DNA of 64,000 nt from JACDAE01 sp963717195 (GTDB taxonomy: Bacteria > Chloroflexota > Ktedonobacteria > Ktedonobacterales > Ktedonobacteraceae): the NCBI GenBank assembly GCA_963717195.1, contig CAVQVR010000021.1, positions 1,178,001 to 1,242,000 of the forward strand, read 5' to 3'. The position numbers were made by a program, and so were the translations under genes. Of the stretch, positions 1 through 9,077 are shown piece after piece. The notes under the pieces were generated by a model. The model made no database searches, was not told the origin of the DNA, and saw only the letters and a list, made by a program, of their open reading frames with translations. Numbering within the stretch: position 1 is the first letter of the stretch; each line of letters opens with the position of its first letter.

Positions 1-1
1 G

Positions 2-916
2 GTGCGTTTTCTGGCGCAACATTATGCTATGAATGTGACTGCTGTGGATGTGGGAGGTGCGACAACCACTGTCATGGTGGCAGGTGAGCAGGGTGAGTTC
101 ATTCCTTTAGTAAACTCTGGACTGGGTGTTGGCCCTGGCCTTGGGACTATCTTGCAGCAGAGCGGATTGCAGAATGTAGTTCGCTGGTTGCCTTTTAGCA
201 TAACAGAGGAAGAGATACGCCAGTTTGTCCTGAACCGCATGCTGCATCCACACGTTATTCCTGGCAATGTACGCAAGTTGCAGATCAGCCAGGCTTTTGC
301 GCGAGAGGCGATACTTCTGACGATAGAAGAGGCGAAAAAAAGTGCTACGGACTGGCCGAGTGCTGATCTCATTCTGGCAACTGGGGGAATTCTATCGCAT
401 ACACCCAAATATGGGCAGGTTGCGCTCATGTTGCTAGATGCGCTTCAGCCTTGTGGCGTTACCTCGCTGGTGCTGGATAAGACCATGTTGATCTCACAGT
501 TGGGTGCCGTCGCTACGGTTGCACCAGTGACCGCTGTCCAGGTCAATGAGAATGATGCAGTTACACACCGTCTGGGCACCTGTGTTATTCCCTTTGGCGG
601 CTTACAGCCTGGACAGCTTGCTGTACGAGTAGGTGTAGAATATCGTAATGGGCGCCAGTTGACTGTTGATGTGATGGCTGGTTCCATTGAAGTCATCCCT
701 TTACGCTTAAATGAGCAAGCACTGTTAACATTGTTCCCTGCACCGACTGTGGATGTGGGACTTGGCCCGGGCGAACGAGCACGCGCAGCAGAAGAGATCG
801 ATGGTGGACTGGTCGGATTGATTATCGATGCACGTGGACGTCCTCTGACATTGCCAGGCGACGATACCGAGCGTCAGGCGCGTCTCCTTCAGTGGTCACA
901 GGCGTTGGGAGCGTAG
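2..916 (+). CDS. MutL-family (glutamate mutase accessory-like) ASKHA protein, 5' partial
   Basis: The reading frame is open from the window edge, so this is the C-terminal part (at least 304 residues) of a longer protein. A phosphate-binding-like segment (AVDVGGATTTVMVAG) and a later glycine-rich block (LILATGGIL) fit the actin/Hsp70/sugar-kinase fold. The overall sequence resembles the MutL family, which accompanies cobalamin-dependent carbon-skeleton mutases such as glutamate mutase. That role is family knowledge; no mutase subunit is visible here. The downstream gene starts 18 bases after the stop and is probably co-transcribed. The GTG at base 2 is unlikely to be the true start. Confidence 0.7.
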   Translation: MRFLAQHYAMNVTAVDVGGATTTVMVAGEQGEFIPLVNSGLGVGPGLGTILQQSGLQNVVRWLPFSITEEEIRQFVLNRMLHPHVIPGNVRKLQISQAFAREAILLTIEEAKKSATDWPSADLILATGGILSHTPKYGQVALMLLDALQPCGVTSLVLDKTMLISQLGAVATVAPVTAVQVNENDAVTHRLGTCVIPFGGLQPGQLAVRVGVEYRNGRQLTVDVMAGSIEVIPLRLNEQALLTLFPAPTVDVGLGPGERARAAEEIDGGLVGLIIDARGRPLTLPGDDTERQARLLQWSQALGA

Positions 917-934
917 GACGGAGAGTTCCTTGCC

Positions 935-1645
935 ATGACCTATCAAACCGGGTGGTCTGAAATAGAGCAGACGCTGGTGCAGCGGGAACGTTGGCCGGGT
1001 AGATCTGGAGCGAAGTATACTCCTCTGGTCTATCCCGGACAGAAAGTTCTGCCAGATCAGCCAGTGTTGCGCCTTGAGTATGTTCAGTCGGTTGAGCATA
1101 ATAATGTGTATGTGCCTGCAATGGAAACTGTTCCTGCCGGTCTGTCCGGACATGTGATGAATATTACACCCCGTGGCGGCGTGGTCATCGAGAGTCGTGT
1201 CATTCTTGTGCGAGGTGTGGTTGGCGTTGGGAGCCAGGTGACTGGAATATTAACATTGTGGTCACCGGGAGAAAGTACACACAAGTTGTCATCGCATCTT
1301 CCGGGAGCTATTCTCGTTGTACCCGGTTCCATCAATTTTGCCTTCCTGCATCAGGCCATTGCTTCCGGTGTTAGAGGTGTGATTGCGAGTAGCATTGCCG
1401 TGCGTGACCTCGAAGGGTTCCTGCACACTGATCTCATTCAATTGCTTAATTTTAATGATATAGAGGTGGCGCAGATGCACCTTCCACCCATTACTTTACT
1501 CTTAACAGAAGGGCTGGGAACATCTGCCATGCCTGCACGTCTTCTCAACCTGTTCAATCAGCATCAAGGTACAGTTGTTTTGCTTTCAGGAGTAACCTCC
1601 GCACGTCGGGCCATCTTTCCTGAATTATTGATCTCACTAATGTAA
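935..1645 (+). CDS. Conserved protein of unknown function, partner of the MutL-like gene
   Basis: A 236-residue protein starting at an ATG preceded by a GGACGGAGAG ribosome-binding region. I do not recognise the family. Residues about 28-75 (VYPGQKVLPDQPVLRLE and the following GLSGHV) look like a barrel-sandwich/biotinyl-like fold similar to the N-terminal part of RnfC. The middle contains glycine- and valine-rich beta strands, and residues about 125-165 (GAILVVPGSINFAFL, GVRGVIASSI) resemble a small alpha/beta domain. There is no signal peptide or clear membrane segment. The tight spacing with the MutL-like gene suggests a shared operon and function. Confidence 0.55.
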   Translation: MTYQTGWSEIEQTLVQRERWPGRSGAKYTPLVYPGQKVLPDQPVLRLEYVQSVEHNNVYVPAMETVPAGLSGHVMNITPRGGVVIESRVILVRGVVGVGSQVTGILTLWSPGESTHKLSSHLPGAILVVPGSINFAFLHQAIASGVRGVIASSIAVRDLEGFLHTDLIQLLNFNDIEVAQMHLPPITLLLTEGLGTSAMPARLLNLFNQHQGTVVLLSGVTSARRAIFPELLISLM

Positions 1646-1703
1646 AGATGGTACTATTTCCGTTTGTTCCACTTACACTTAATGCCCGCAAAGGTTAGCA
1701 TGT

Positions 1704-1757
1704 TTATCCACATTTATTTGTAGTTATCCACATATTTCAACCTGATTATGTGGATAA
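1704..1757. promoter_or_regulatory. Cluster of three perfect DnaA boxes
   Basis: The intergenic region between the converging unknown gene and gpmI carries three exact copies of the DnaA box: TTATCCACA at 1704-1712 and 1724-1732, and its reverse complement TGTGGATAA at 1749-1757. The surroundings are AT-rich. By chance, about half of one such 9-mer is expected in the whole 64 kb counting both strands, so three within 54 bases is strongly non-random. The site may titrate DnaA, regulate a neighbour, or form part of a replication origin. dnaA and dnaN are not in the window. Confidence 0.75.
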
Positions 1758-1855
1758 CTTTTTGCTCTTTTCTGGATCTTCGTGTATCTAAAGTATAATG
1801 GAAGGTAATAGACCCAATAGAGTAAGTTCATATCAGTGAAAAAAATGCATTCTTT

Positions 1856-3439
1856 CTATGGCAGTAGAAGTGAACGTCCCTGCATATCTTTTGGTTGCGG
1901 AATGCCTAGAATTTGTAAAATCGTAGGTGACACATCCGCAAGAATTCCATTATTGCGTAAATGCGCCTGTTCTAAGCCGGGAACCACCAGGTACAATGGG
2001 ACTGGAAAGGTTGTATGGGCGGTGAACGGTTTGCCTGTATCGTATTCGATAAGCTGCTCAGCGTTGCCATGGTCGGCAGTAATCGCCAGGCCACCACCAA
2101 CGGCGAGGGTGGCTTCTACGACGCGCCCTATGCCAGTATCGACTGTCTCAACCGCTTTGATGGCTGCTTCAATGACTCCTGTATGACCAACCATGTCGGC
2201 ATTGGCGTAGTTCATAATAACAAGATCGTACTCGCCACTACGAATATGCTCAACAGCGGTGTCTGTCACGCCTACCGCGCTCATCTCAGGTTGTAGCTCA
2301 TAGGTAGGAACCTTTGGCGAAGGTACCAGGTTACGATCTTCTCCTGGGAACGGCGTCTCGCGTCGGCCATTGATAAAGTATGTAACATGGGCGTACTTCT
2401 CAGTTTCAGCTGTGTGGAACTGACGTAGACCCTGCTCAGAGATTACACGGGCTAAAGGCATATCTACCTCGTCGGCACGATAAGCCACCTCTGCATCGAG
2501 TCCCACCTCGTATTCTGTCATCATTACATATGTCAGATCGGCCAGGCGGGGGCCACGCTTAAATTTGCCCTCAGCCTGGGGAGGAAGCTCTTTCAGCACA
2601 AAAGCCTTGGTGAGTTGGCGTGCGCGGTCGGGACGGAAGTTATAGTGAATGACGGCATCGTCCTCTTTGACTACTGCTACGGGATGACCATCTTCGATCA
2701 CGACTGTAGGAAGAATAAACTCGTCTGTTATCTTCTGATCATATGCCTGTTGAATAGCAGCCTGAGCAGATCTGGCCTTTAGTCCCTCGCCACGGGTCAT
2801 TGCGAGGTACGTCATGCCAGTACGATCCCAACGATTATCGCGATCCATAGCATAATAGCGTCCACTCACCGTTGCAACTTTTGCAGGATGATCGCCACCA
2901 ATCTCGCGAGCACGTGTCTCCAACCGTTGCATAAATTCGACACCGCCAGTGGGAGAAGTATCGCGTCCATCACTAAATGCATGGATATAGACCTGCTCAA
3001 TATTGTGTGTTGCAGCCAGTCGTAGCAGAGCCTCCAGATGCGTTTCATGGGCGTGAACGCCGCCATCGCCAAGTAGACCACAAATATGTAACTGTGACTG
3101 GTTCTTCTTGACCTGTTCGATGGCTTTAAGGAATGCAGGATTTTGAAAGAATGTACCATCTTGAATTGCTTCGCTGACACGTGTGTAGTCCTGCAGAACG
3201 CGTTTACCTGCGCCAATATTCTGGTGTCCCACTTCAGAGTTACCCATCTGGCCCTCTGGTAGACCCACAGCCAGCCCTGAGGTCCTGACAGCGGTATGCG
3301 GCCAATCGCGTGCCAACCTGTCTATATTTGGCGTGCGCGCCAATGCGATAGCATTACCATCTTTACGTGGGTTGATGCCCCAGCCATCCATAATGATTAA
3401 AACGAAAGGGCGAGGTCGCCTGGAAGGTGTTGTACTCAT
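1856..3439 (-). CDS. gpmI: 2,3-bisphosphoglycerate-independent phosphoglycerate mutase
   Basis: A 527-residue alkaline-phosphatase-fold enzyme that interconverts 3- and 2-phosphoglycerate in glycolysis and gluconeogenesis using Mn ions. The metal site begins at IIMDGWG (Asp18), and the phosphoserine nucleophile lies in QMGNSEVGH (Ser68). The conserved HAFSDGRDT and the late ITADHGN metal motif are present. Length is normal for the family (about 510-550). The ATG start is preceded on the minus strand by a short leader; a -10-like TACAAT sits at 3518-3523. The gene lies downstream of the ATP synthase operon but is separated from it by a large hairpin. Confidence 0.97.
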   Translation of the reverse strand: MSTTPSRRPRPFVLIIMDGWGINPRKDGNAIALARTPNIDRLARDWPHTAVRTSGLAVGLPEGQMGNSEVGHQNIGAGKRVLQDYTRVSEAIQDGTFFQNPAFLKAIEQVKKNQSQLHICGLLGDGGVHAHETHLEALLRLAATHNIEQVYIHAFSDGRDTSPTGGVEFMQRLETRAREIGGDHPAKVATVSGRYYAMDRDNRWDRTGMTYLAMTRGEGLKARSAQAAIQQAYDQKITDEFILPTVVIEDGHPVAVVKEDDAVIHYNFRPDRARQLTKAFVLKELPPQAEGKFKRGPRLADLTYVMMTEYEVGLDAEVAYRADEVDMPLARVISEQGLRQFHTAETEKYAHVTYFINGRRETPFPGEDRNLVPSPKVPTYELQPEMSAVGVTDTAVEHIRSGEYDLVIMNYANADMVGHTGVIEAAIKAVETVDTGIGRVVEATLAVGGGLAITADHGNAEQLIEYDTGKPFTAHTTFPVPLYLVVPGLEQAHLRNNGILADVSPTILQILGIPQPKDMQGRSLLLP

Positions 3440-3821
3440 ACGATTGCTCCATAATTTACATCATTATCGCGCCTCTGCGAGAGAACTTCCCTGCAAAAAT
3501 GCGCTGGTTGTGTCCTTATTGTAGCATGACTGAGTAGGGAAAACGAGTAGTTTCTCTTTTCAGGCTGGTCTGTAATAGGATGAAGAATTGTATCTTCAGA
3601 GGTAAGTATCTCGTGTTCTTAAGTGTGCCCATTTTTTTGTATGGTGACTTGCCTATACCTACAGGTAATAATCTAGTAAAGAATGGCACTTTATGGAAGT
3701 AGGGCCAGATGTATTGCGCTCAGGAGCCACACACCCGCATTACGAACGGAAGGTGGTGGCCCTGGGCGCAATACATCTGGCCCCTACCTCTCATATGAGG
3801 GAGGAATGTGTTGCCCTGTTT
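3440..3821. other. Intergenic region between atpC and gpmI
   Basis: About 380 bases without a convincing gene. It holds the probable gpmI promoter (TACAAT at 3518-3523, minus strand, weak -35) and the 89-base inverted repeat at 3699-3787. Nothing else is recognisable. Confidence 0.6.
3699..3787. repeat. Long imperfect inverted repeat, probable bidirectional terminator or miniature dispersed element
   Basis: The arms 3699-3719 and 3766-3787 are inverted complements (core GGCCAGATGTATTGCGC), and the pairing continues inward with CAGGAGCCAC against GTGGTGGCCCTG. It begins 35 bases after the atpC stop codon. A related core (CAATAAATCTGGCCC) recurs at 33882-33905, so this may be a dispersed family rather than a plain terminator. 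Confidence 0.6.
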
Positions 3822-4276
3822 TTACTGTTGTTCCCGAGAAGCCTCGATGCGGCGGCGACCACGACGGCTGAGCGTCTCGGCGACGCGCAGGCGGATGACC
3901 GCGCGTTCGAGAGCTGCTTCTAGTTCAACACGTTCCTGGTCGCTTTGTGCCTGAGCGAGGCGTTCCTCCGCACGGCGGCGGGCAGCTTCCGCGCGTGCCT
4001 GGTCGATCTCTTCAGCATGTTCTGCCGTATCGGCGAGGATGGTTACGGTATTTTCGTAGACTTCAAGGAAACCACCTGAGACGAAGAGCGAATCTTCGGC
4101 CCCTTGCAGTTCGATCCGTAGCTCGCCTGCTTTAAGAAAGGCGAGCAGGGCAGCGTGATGCGGCAGGATGCCCAGACGTCCTTCGGAGCCTGAGCATTAA
4201 CCGCATTCGCCTCACCACTGTAGAGTTCATGTTCGGCAGTCACGACTTCAATATGAATGGTATCGCCTGCTGGCAT
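3822..4276 (-). CDS. atpC: F1 ATP synthase epsilon subunit, single-base frameshift
   Basis: The frame from ATG 4276 reads IHIEVVTAEHELYSGEANAV, a typical epsilon N-terminal beta-sandwich start, but runs into nonsense after codon AP near 4185-4189. Shifting by one base restores EGRLGILPHHAALLAFLKAG and continues without stops to TAA at 3822-3824, ending with a long Ala/Arg/Glu helical pair. One missing base (CCGAAGG where CCGGAAGG would restore the frame) explains it. The repaired protein is about 150 residues, normal for the family. Epsilon couples the central stalk to the c-ring and inhibits hydrolysis. It starts 6 bases after atpD. A sequencing indel is more likely than a real null. Confidence 0.85.
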
Positions 4277-4282
4277 CGTTTA

Positions 4283-5701
4283 TTAACCCTTCTGCTTGTC
4301 AGCTTCGTAGGCATCAATGACTTCCTGGATATTCCCTTTCATATAGAAGAAGTTTTCTGGAATATTATCGTGTTTGCCATTAAGGATCTCCTGGAAGCCC
4401 TGGATCGTCTCTTTCAATGGAATCTGGCGACCTTCGAGTCCGGTAAATACCGTTGCGACAGTGAACGGCTGCGAGAAGAAACGCTGCAGCTTACGAGCAC
4501 GAGCCACGGTTAGCTTGTCATCATCGGAGAGTTCGTCGATTCCAAGAATGGAGATGATATCCTGCAGGTCGCGATAGCGTTGCAGAACCCTCTGCACTGC
4601 ACGAGCTGTATTGTAATGCTCTTCGCCGATGACCTGCGGGTCAAGGATACGACTGGTAGAGGCCAGCGGATCGATGGCGGGGTAGATGCCCTGCTCGAAG
4701 ATAGCACGCTCCAAAATGATAGTTGAGTCAAGGTGAGCGAAGGTTGTGGCTGGTGCAGGGTCGGTATAGTCGTCAGCAGGCACATACACAGCCTGCATTG
4801 ATGTAATCGAGCCTTTCTTGGTCGACGTAATACGCTCCTGCAACTCACCCATTTCTTCCGCCAGGTTTGGTTGATAGCCCACTGCAGAAGGCATACGACC
4901 GAGCAGTGCCGATACTTCAGCTCCAGCCTGTGTGAAGCGGAAGATGTTATCGATGAAGAGCAATACGTCTTTGCCCTCTTCATCACGGAAGTATTCTGCA
5001 ATAGCCAATCCACTCAGAGCTACACGCAGGCGAGAGCCAGGAGGTTCGTTCATCTGACCGAACACCATCGCCAGGCGGTCTATAACATTTGCTTCCTGCA
5101 TTTCGTGGTACAGGTCATTGCCCTCACGGGTACGCTCACCCACGCCTGCAAAGACGCTATATCCACCATGCACTTTCGCGATATTATTGATCAGCTCCTG
5201 AATGATTACGGTTTTACCGACTCCAGCACCACCGAATGTGCCGATTTTACCACCTCTCATGAAGGGGCAGATCAGGTCGATAACTTTGATCCCGGTCTCA
5301 AAGAGTTCAATTGACGCGGACTGGTCTTCCAGCTCAGGGGCTGGTCGGTGAATCGGGTAACGTGGCGCGTCCTCTACCTCTGGCTTGTTATCGACAGCCT
5401 GACCAAGCACATTGAAGATACGACCAAGTGTCTTCTCACCGACGGGAACCGAGATGGGAGCGCCAGTGTCGTAAACATCAACACCACGCTGGAGACCATC
5501 TGTTGGACCCATAGCCACACAACGTACCCAATTATTGCCCAGGAGTTGCTCGACTTCAAGGGCGAGATCCTTTTCAGCACCTGAAGGGCGTGTGAAGAGT
5601 TCGTTATAAATTTCTGGCAATTTGTCAGGTGGGAACTCGACGTCAACGACGGCTCCCAGAACCTGCACAACTTTGCCTATCGTGCGAGCTTCTGTTGTCA
5701 T
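4283..5701 (-). CDS. atpD: F1 ATP synthase beta subunit (catalytic)
   Basis: A 472-residue catalytic subunit that makes ATP from ADP and phosphate in the alpha3beta3 hexamer. The Walker A loop GGAGVGKT is at residues 157-164, followed by the catalytic GERTREGNDLY stretch and the Walker B-like DVLLFIDNIFRFTQAG. The DELSEED-equivalent loop reads DELSDDD. Length matches the family. It sits between atpG and atpC in the operon, with 85 bases to atpG that include an 8-base-pair hairpin (GTAGAGGC at 5715-5722 and GCCTCTAC at 5756-5763). Confidence 0.98.
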   Translation of the reverse strand: MTTEARTIGKVVQVLGAVVDVEFPPDKLPEIYNELFTRPSGAEKDLALEVEQLLGNNWVRCVAMGPTDGLQRGVDVYDTGAPISVPVGEKTLGRIFNVLGQAVDNKPEVEDAPRYPIHRPAPELEDQSASIELFETGIKVIDLICPFMRGGKIGTFGGAGVGKTVIIQELINNIAKVHGGYSVFAGVGERTREGNDLYHEMQEANVIDRLAMVFGQMNEPPGSRLRVALSGLAIAEYFRDEEGKDVLLFIDNIFRFTQAGAEVSALLGRMPSAVGYQPNLAEEMGELQERITSTKKGSITSMQAVYVPADDYTDPAPATTFAHLDSTIILERAIFEQGIYPAIDPLASTSRILDPQVIGEEHYNTARAVQRVLQRYRDLQDIISILGIDELSDDDKLTVARARKLQRFFSQPFTVATVFTGLEGRQIPLKETIQGFQEILNGKHDNIPENFFYMKGNIQEVIDAYEADKQKG

Positions 5702-5786
5702 ATATTTCTCCGTTGTAGAGGCATGAGTGTGGCTTCTTAACTATGTAGCTCCCATAAGCCTCTACAGTATAGTTAGTTATTACCCA

Positions 5787-6674
5787 TTACGCCTGCGAAC
5801 CGGATACTACCTCAAGAATCTGCGTAGTGATCGCGGCCTGACGTGCCTTATTATAAGTCAGACTCAGGTCCTGCAAAAGTTCGTTTGCGTTGTCGGTTGC
5901 GTTCTTCATGGCTACCATCTGGGCTGAGTATTGACTTGCGACCAGTTCCAGCATTGCCTGATAGACCAGAGTATCTACATAACGTGGAAGCAACGCCTGG
6001 TAGATCTCGGTTGGCGAGGGTTCATAGATGTATTCGATGTTGCGTCGTTCACCTTCTTCCTCCTCGGGTGGCTGCACTGGTAAGAGCTGCACGACGATTG
6101 GTTGTTGCGTCATGGTATTCACAAATTTGGGATATACCATGTAGACAACATCAACCTCTTCCTTCAAGAACGCGTCTATAGCAACCTCGGCAATAGCCGT
6201 TGCATCGTTCATGGATGGTCGGTCGCCGATGTTCGTGAACTCTGCGATCAGGTGTTGCTGAGTGCGGATAATGAAATCGCGTCCTTTGCGCCCAACAGCG
6301 ATATATTGTATATCCGGGCGCCGGCCACCCTCTGAATGTCTCCGCTGTTGTTCTAGAGCTTCTAATGCAGCCTTACGATTAATATTGCTGGGCAATGCAC
6401 CGCAGTTTCCACGATCTGGTGAGAGTACCAGGAAAGCAACATTTCGTACTGGTCGTTGCTGCAAAAGGGCGACCTCACCACCTACGTCTTCACCTTTTGC
6501 GTTGGCAAGATGTGAGACGAGTTCGTGCAGATGGTCGGCATAGGGGCGAGATTGTTGTACCCGCTCCTGTGCTCTACGGATCTTGCTACTGGCCACCATT
6601 TGCAGAGCTTTAGTAATCTGCGCTATATTTCTGATCGAACGGATACGCCGCCGAATTTCTCGGGTTGATGGCAT
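5787..6674 (-). CDS. atpG: F1 ATP synthase gamma subunit
   Basis: A 295-residue central-stalk subunit that rotates inside the alpha3beta3 ring. It has the family N-terminus (MPSTREIRRRIRSIRNIAQITKALQMVAS) and the C-terminal coiled coil ending SLTYNKARQAAITTQILEVVSG. The middle Rossmann-like domain carries an acidic insert (PPEEEEGERR, about residues 203-212). Only 11 bases separate it from atpA upstream, which supports co-transcription. Confidence 0.97.
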   Translation of the reverse strand: MPSTREIRRRIRSIRNIAQITKALQMVASSKIRRAQERVQQSRPYADHLHELVSHLANAKGEDVGGEVALLQQRPVRNVAFLVLSPDRGNCGALPSNINRKAALEALEQQRRHSEGGRRPDIQYIAVGRKGRDFIIRTQQHLIAEFTNIGDRPSMNDATAIAEVAIDAFLKEEVDVVYMVYPKFVNTMTQQPIVVQLLPVQPPEEEEGERRNIEYIYEPSPTEIYQALLPRYVDTLVYQAMLELVASQYSAQMVAMKNATDNANELLQDLSLTYNKARQAAITTQILEVVSGSQA

Positions 6675-6685
6675 ATACCTGCCTC

Positions 6686-8275
6686 CTAGCGTGCGGCCTG
6701 AGCAGCCTGTTCGGGTGAAGCAGCCTGTGACTTCTGTTCCTCTGGGTGTGGCGCAGCCGTTTGCTTATATTCGTTGATAGCGTCGCCAAGCTTCTTCAAC
6801 AGTTCATCGGTCATTTTATTTCTGGCATTAACGGACTTCTCGACGATCTCCTGACCAATCTCTGGATGGTTGGCATCCATATAACGGTAAAGATTCGTCT
6901 CCCATTCGGCTACCAGGTCCAATGGAACATCGTCCAGGTATCCATTATTAGCCGCGTAGATGATCATAACTTGCTTTTCGACCGGTACTGGCCGATACTG
7001 CGGCTGTTTGAGAATTTCGGTAATGCGCCGACCACGATCGATACGTGCCTGCGTTGCCTTGTCCAGGTCTGATGAGAACTGTGCGAAAGCAGCGAGTTCG
7101 CGGAACTGTGCAAGATCGAGACGTAGTGAGCCTGCCACCTGGCGCATCGCACGCGTTTGAGCACTACTTCCTACACGCGAGACCGAAAGGCCGGTATTAA
7201 CAGCCGGGCGCTGACCTGAGTTGAACAGGTCGGCTTCCAGGAAGATCTGGCCATCGGTAATCGAAATGACGTTCGTAGGAATGTATGCCGAAATGTCGTT
7301 TCCTCGGGTCTCGATGATGGGAAGCGCAGTTAATGAGCCGCCGCCGTAATCCTCACTCAAGCGTGCCGCACGTTCGAGCAAGCGCGAGTGCAGGTAGAAC
7401 ACATCGCCTGGATACGCTTCGCGTCCAGGAGGGCGACGAATAATCAGAGAAATGTTGCGATATGCCTCTGCATGTTTGCTCAGGTCATCATAGATAATCA
7501 GAGCATCGCGCCCGTCTTCCATAAATTCTTCGCCCATTGCGCAACCTGCATAGGGAGCAAGATATTTCATAGGAGCTGGATCAGAAGCGCCTGATGCAAC
7601 GATGATGGTGTACTCCATTGCCCCATGTTGCTCAAGAATGGCTTGTGTGCGAGCAATAGTAGAGTTTTTCTGTCCAATTGCTACATAGATACAGATCAGG
7701 TTTTTGCCCTTCTGGTTGAGGATCGTATCAAGCGCAATAGCTGATTTACCAGTCTGGCGGTCGCCGATGATCAATTCGCGTTGCCCACGACCGATAGGGA
7801 TCATGCTATCGATCACCTTCAGACCGGTCTGTACCGGGGTATCCACCGATTTACGTGTGATCACACCTGGGGCGACGCGTTCGACCGGACGCGTTTTGTC
7901 TGTATTGACGGGGCCGCGCTCGTCGAGTGGTTGGCCCAATGGGTTCACTACGCGACCAAGCAGAGCATCACCGACTGGAACCTCGATGATGCGTCCTGTA
8001 GTACGTACTTCGTCATCTTCACGAATATGAGTATAATCGCCAAGGATCGGGCAGCTGACCGTCTCTTCTTCAAGATTGAAGGCCAATCCGTATAATCCTG
8101 TGCGAGGAAATTCTACCAGCTCAAGATACTTCACATCTTGCAGGCCATACACGCGTGCGATACCGTCCTGTACCGCGATGACGGTACCGACACTAGCAGT
8201 TGAAGTGGTATCGCCACCAAAGCCAGCGATGTTTTTCTCAATGATGGCACTGATTTCATCAGCCCAAGATGCCAT
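6686..8275 (-). CDS. atpA: F1 ATP synthase alpha subunit
   Basis: A 529-residue regulatory nucleotide-binding subunit of F1. The Walker A loop GDRQTGKS is at residues 171-178, and the arginine-finger region is in the conserved VGSSAQTRAMRQVAG block. The N-terminal beta barrel (VGTVIAVQDGIARVYGL) is intact. The last 20 or so residues form an Ala/Gln-rich tail (QAASPEQAAQAAR) longer than the usual end. The start follows an AGGAGG-type ribosome-binding site. Confidence 0.98.
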   Translation of the reverse strand: MASWADEISAIIEKNIAGFGGDTTSTASVGTVIAVQDGIARVYGLQDVKYLELVEFPRTGLYGLAFNLEEETVSCPILGDYTHIREDDEVRTTGRIIEVPVGDALLGRVVNPLGQPLDERGPVNTDKTRPVERVAPGVITRKSVDTPVQTGLKVIDSMIPIGRGQRELIIGDRQTGKSAIALDTILNQKGKNLICIYVAIGQKNSTIARTQAILEQHGAMEYTIIVASGASDPAPMKYLAPYAGCAMGEEFMEDGRDALIIYDDLSKHAEAYRNISLIIRRPPGREAYPGDVFYLHSRLLERAARLSEDYGGGSLTALPIIETRGNDISAYIPTNVISITDGQIFLEADLFNSGQRPAVNTGLSVSRVGSSAQTRAMRQVAGSLRLDLAQFRELAAFAQFSSDLDKATQARIDRGRRITEILKQPQYRPVPVEKQVMIIYAANNGYLDDVPLDLVAEWETNLYRYMDANHPEIGQEIVEKSVNARNKMTDELLKKLGDAINEYKQTAAPHPEEQKSQAASPEQAAQAAR

Positions 8276-8426
8276 CTTATATTCCTCCTAGTTGATTCCT
8301 GGTAACACTTTATGATGAGTTTATCATGTCGAGGAGGGGCATGTGAAGCATGGCCCAGAGAGCGACACGATAAAATAAAAGTACTTTCAGCTCTCCAACC
8401 GGGCCAGCGTATCGTCAGGGATACGC

Positions 8427-9077
8427 TTATACTTGCGCCTGAGAAGGAGATGTTGGTTGTGAAGCGGCTGTTTCACCGCTCTGACCGTCATTCATTGCTT
8501 GTGTAAGATCTTCAGAAAAAAGGTCTATCTGTGCCGTCGAGACATTCGTCAGCAGTTGACGTTGAAGCGCTAACAGGCGATAGCGCACGCTGCCATCAAT
8601 CACCTGATCTCCAACGCGTGCTATGACACCGCCCAGGATAGCCGGATCGACCTGAGTCTGCATAATGATAGATTTACTGGTTTCTTGTTCAAGTGCCCTT
8701 TTCACAAGGTCTTGCTGCGCTGCATCCATGGGGGCCGCTGTCGTAACTTTTGCTACAGCTTGATTGCGGTAGTCGAGTACGCGTTGTTCAAGTTCGGAAG
8801 CGATGTTGGGCATTGCTTCGATCAGGTCACGCTGAACGACGAGCAGTGCAAGGTTGAGCGACGTAGGCAACACCCTGTTCGTCAGGTTTTGACGAAGAGC
8901 TGTCTCTTTGCGCTTTGCTGGAATCTTCGGTTCGCGCAGGAGATAGAACAGTTTACGGATCGAAAAGAGCCGTGCTATCTCTTTCACGTCTTCGAGCGTG
9001 CGATCAAGCGTATTTTGTTTGATCGCCAGATCGAAGATGGCTCCAGCATAGCGACGTGCAATCGCTCCCTTAAGCAT
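8427..9077 (-). CDS. atpH: F1Fo ATP synthase delta subunit
   Basis: A 216-residue peripheral-stalk subunit (OSCP-like) that links the F1 head to the b subunits. The N-terminal helical bundle (IARRYAGAIFDLAIKQNTLD) and the C-terminal GGVIARVGDQVIDGSVRYRL signature are clear. A polar tail (SGETAASQPTSPSQAQV) extends the usual length by about 30 residues. The start codon overlaps the atpF stop (TGATG), implying translational coupling. The gap to atpA is 151 bases and contains an imperfect hairpin. Confidence 0.95.
   Translation of the reverse strand: MLKGAIARRYAGAIFDLAIKQNTLDRTLEDVKEIARLFSIRKLFYLLREPKIPAKRKETALRQNLTNRVLPTSLNLALLVVQRDLIEAMPNIASELEQRVLDYRNQAVAKVTTAAPMDAAQQDLVKRALEQETSKSIIMQTQVDPAILGGVIARVGDQVIDGSVRYRLLALQRQLLTNVSTAQIDLFSEDLTQAMNDGQSGETAASQPTSPSQAQV

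Noticed and set aside
4043..4276. A separate 77-residue protein in place of atpC
   Set aside because: Only the first third resembles epsilon; the rest is out of frame, and the true continuation lies in the next frame.
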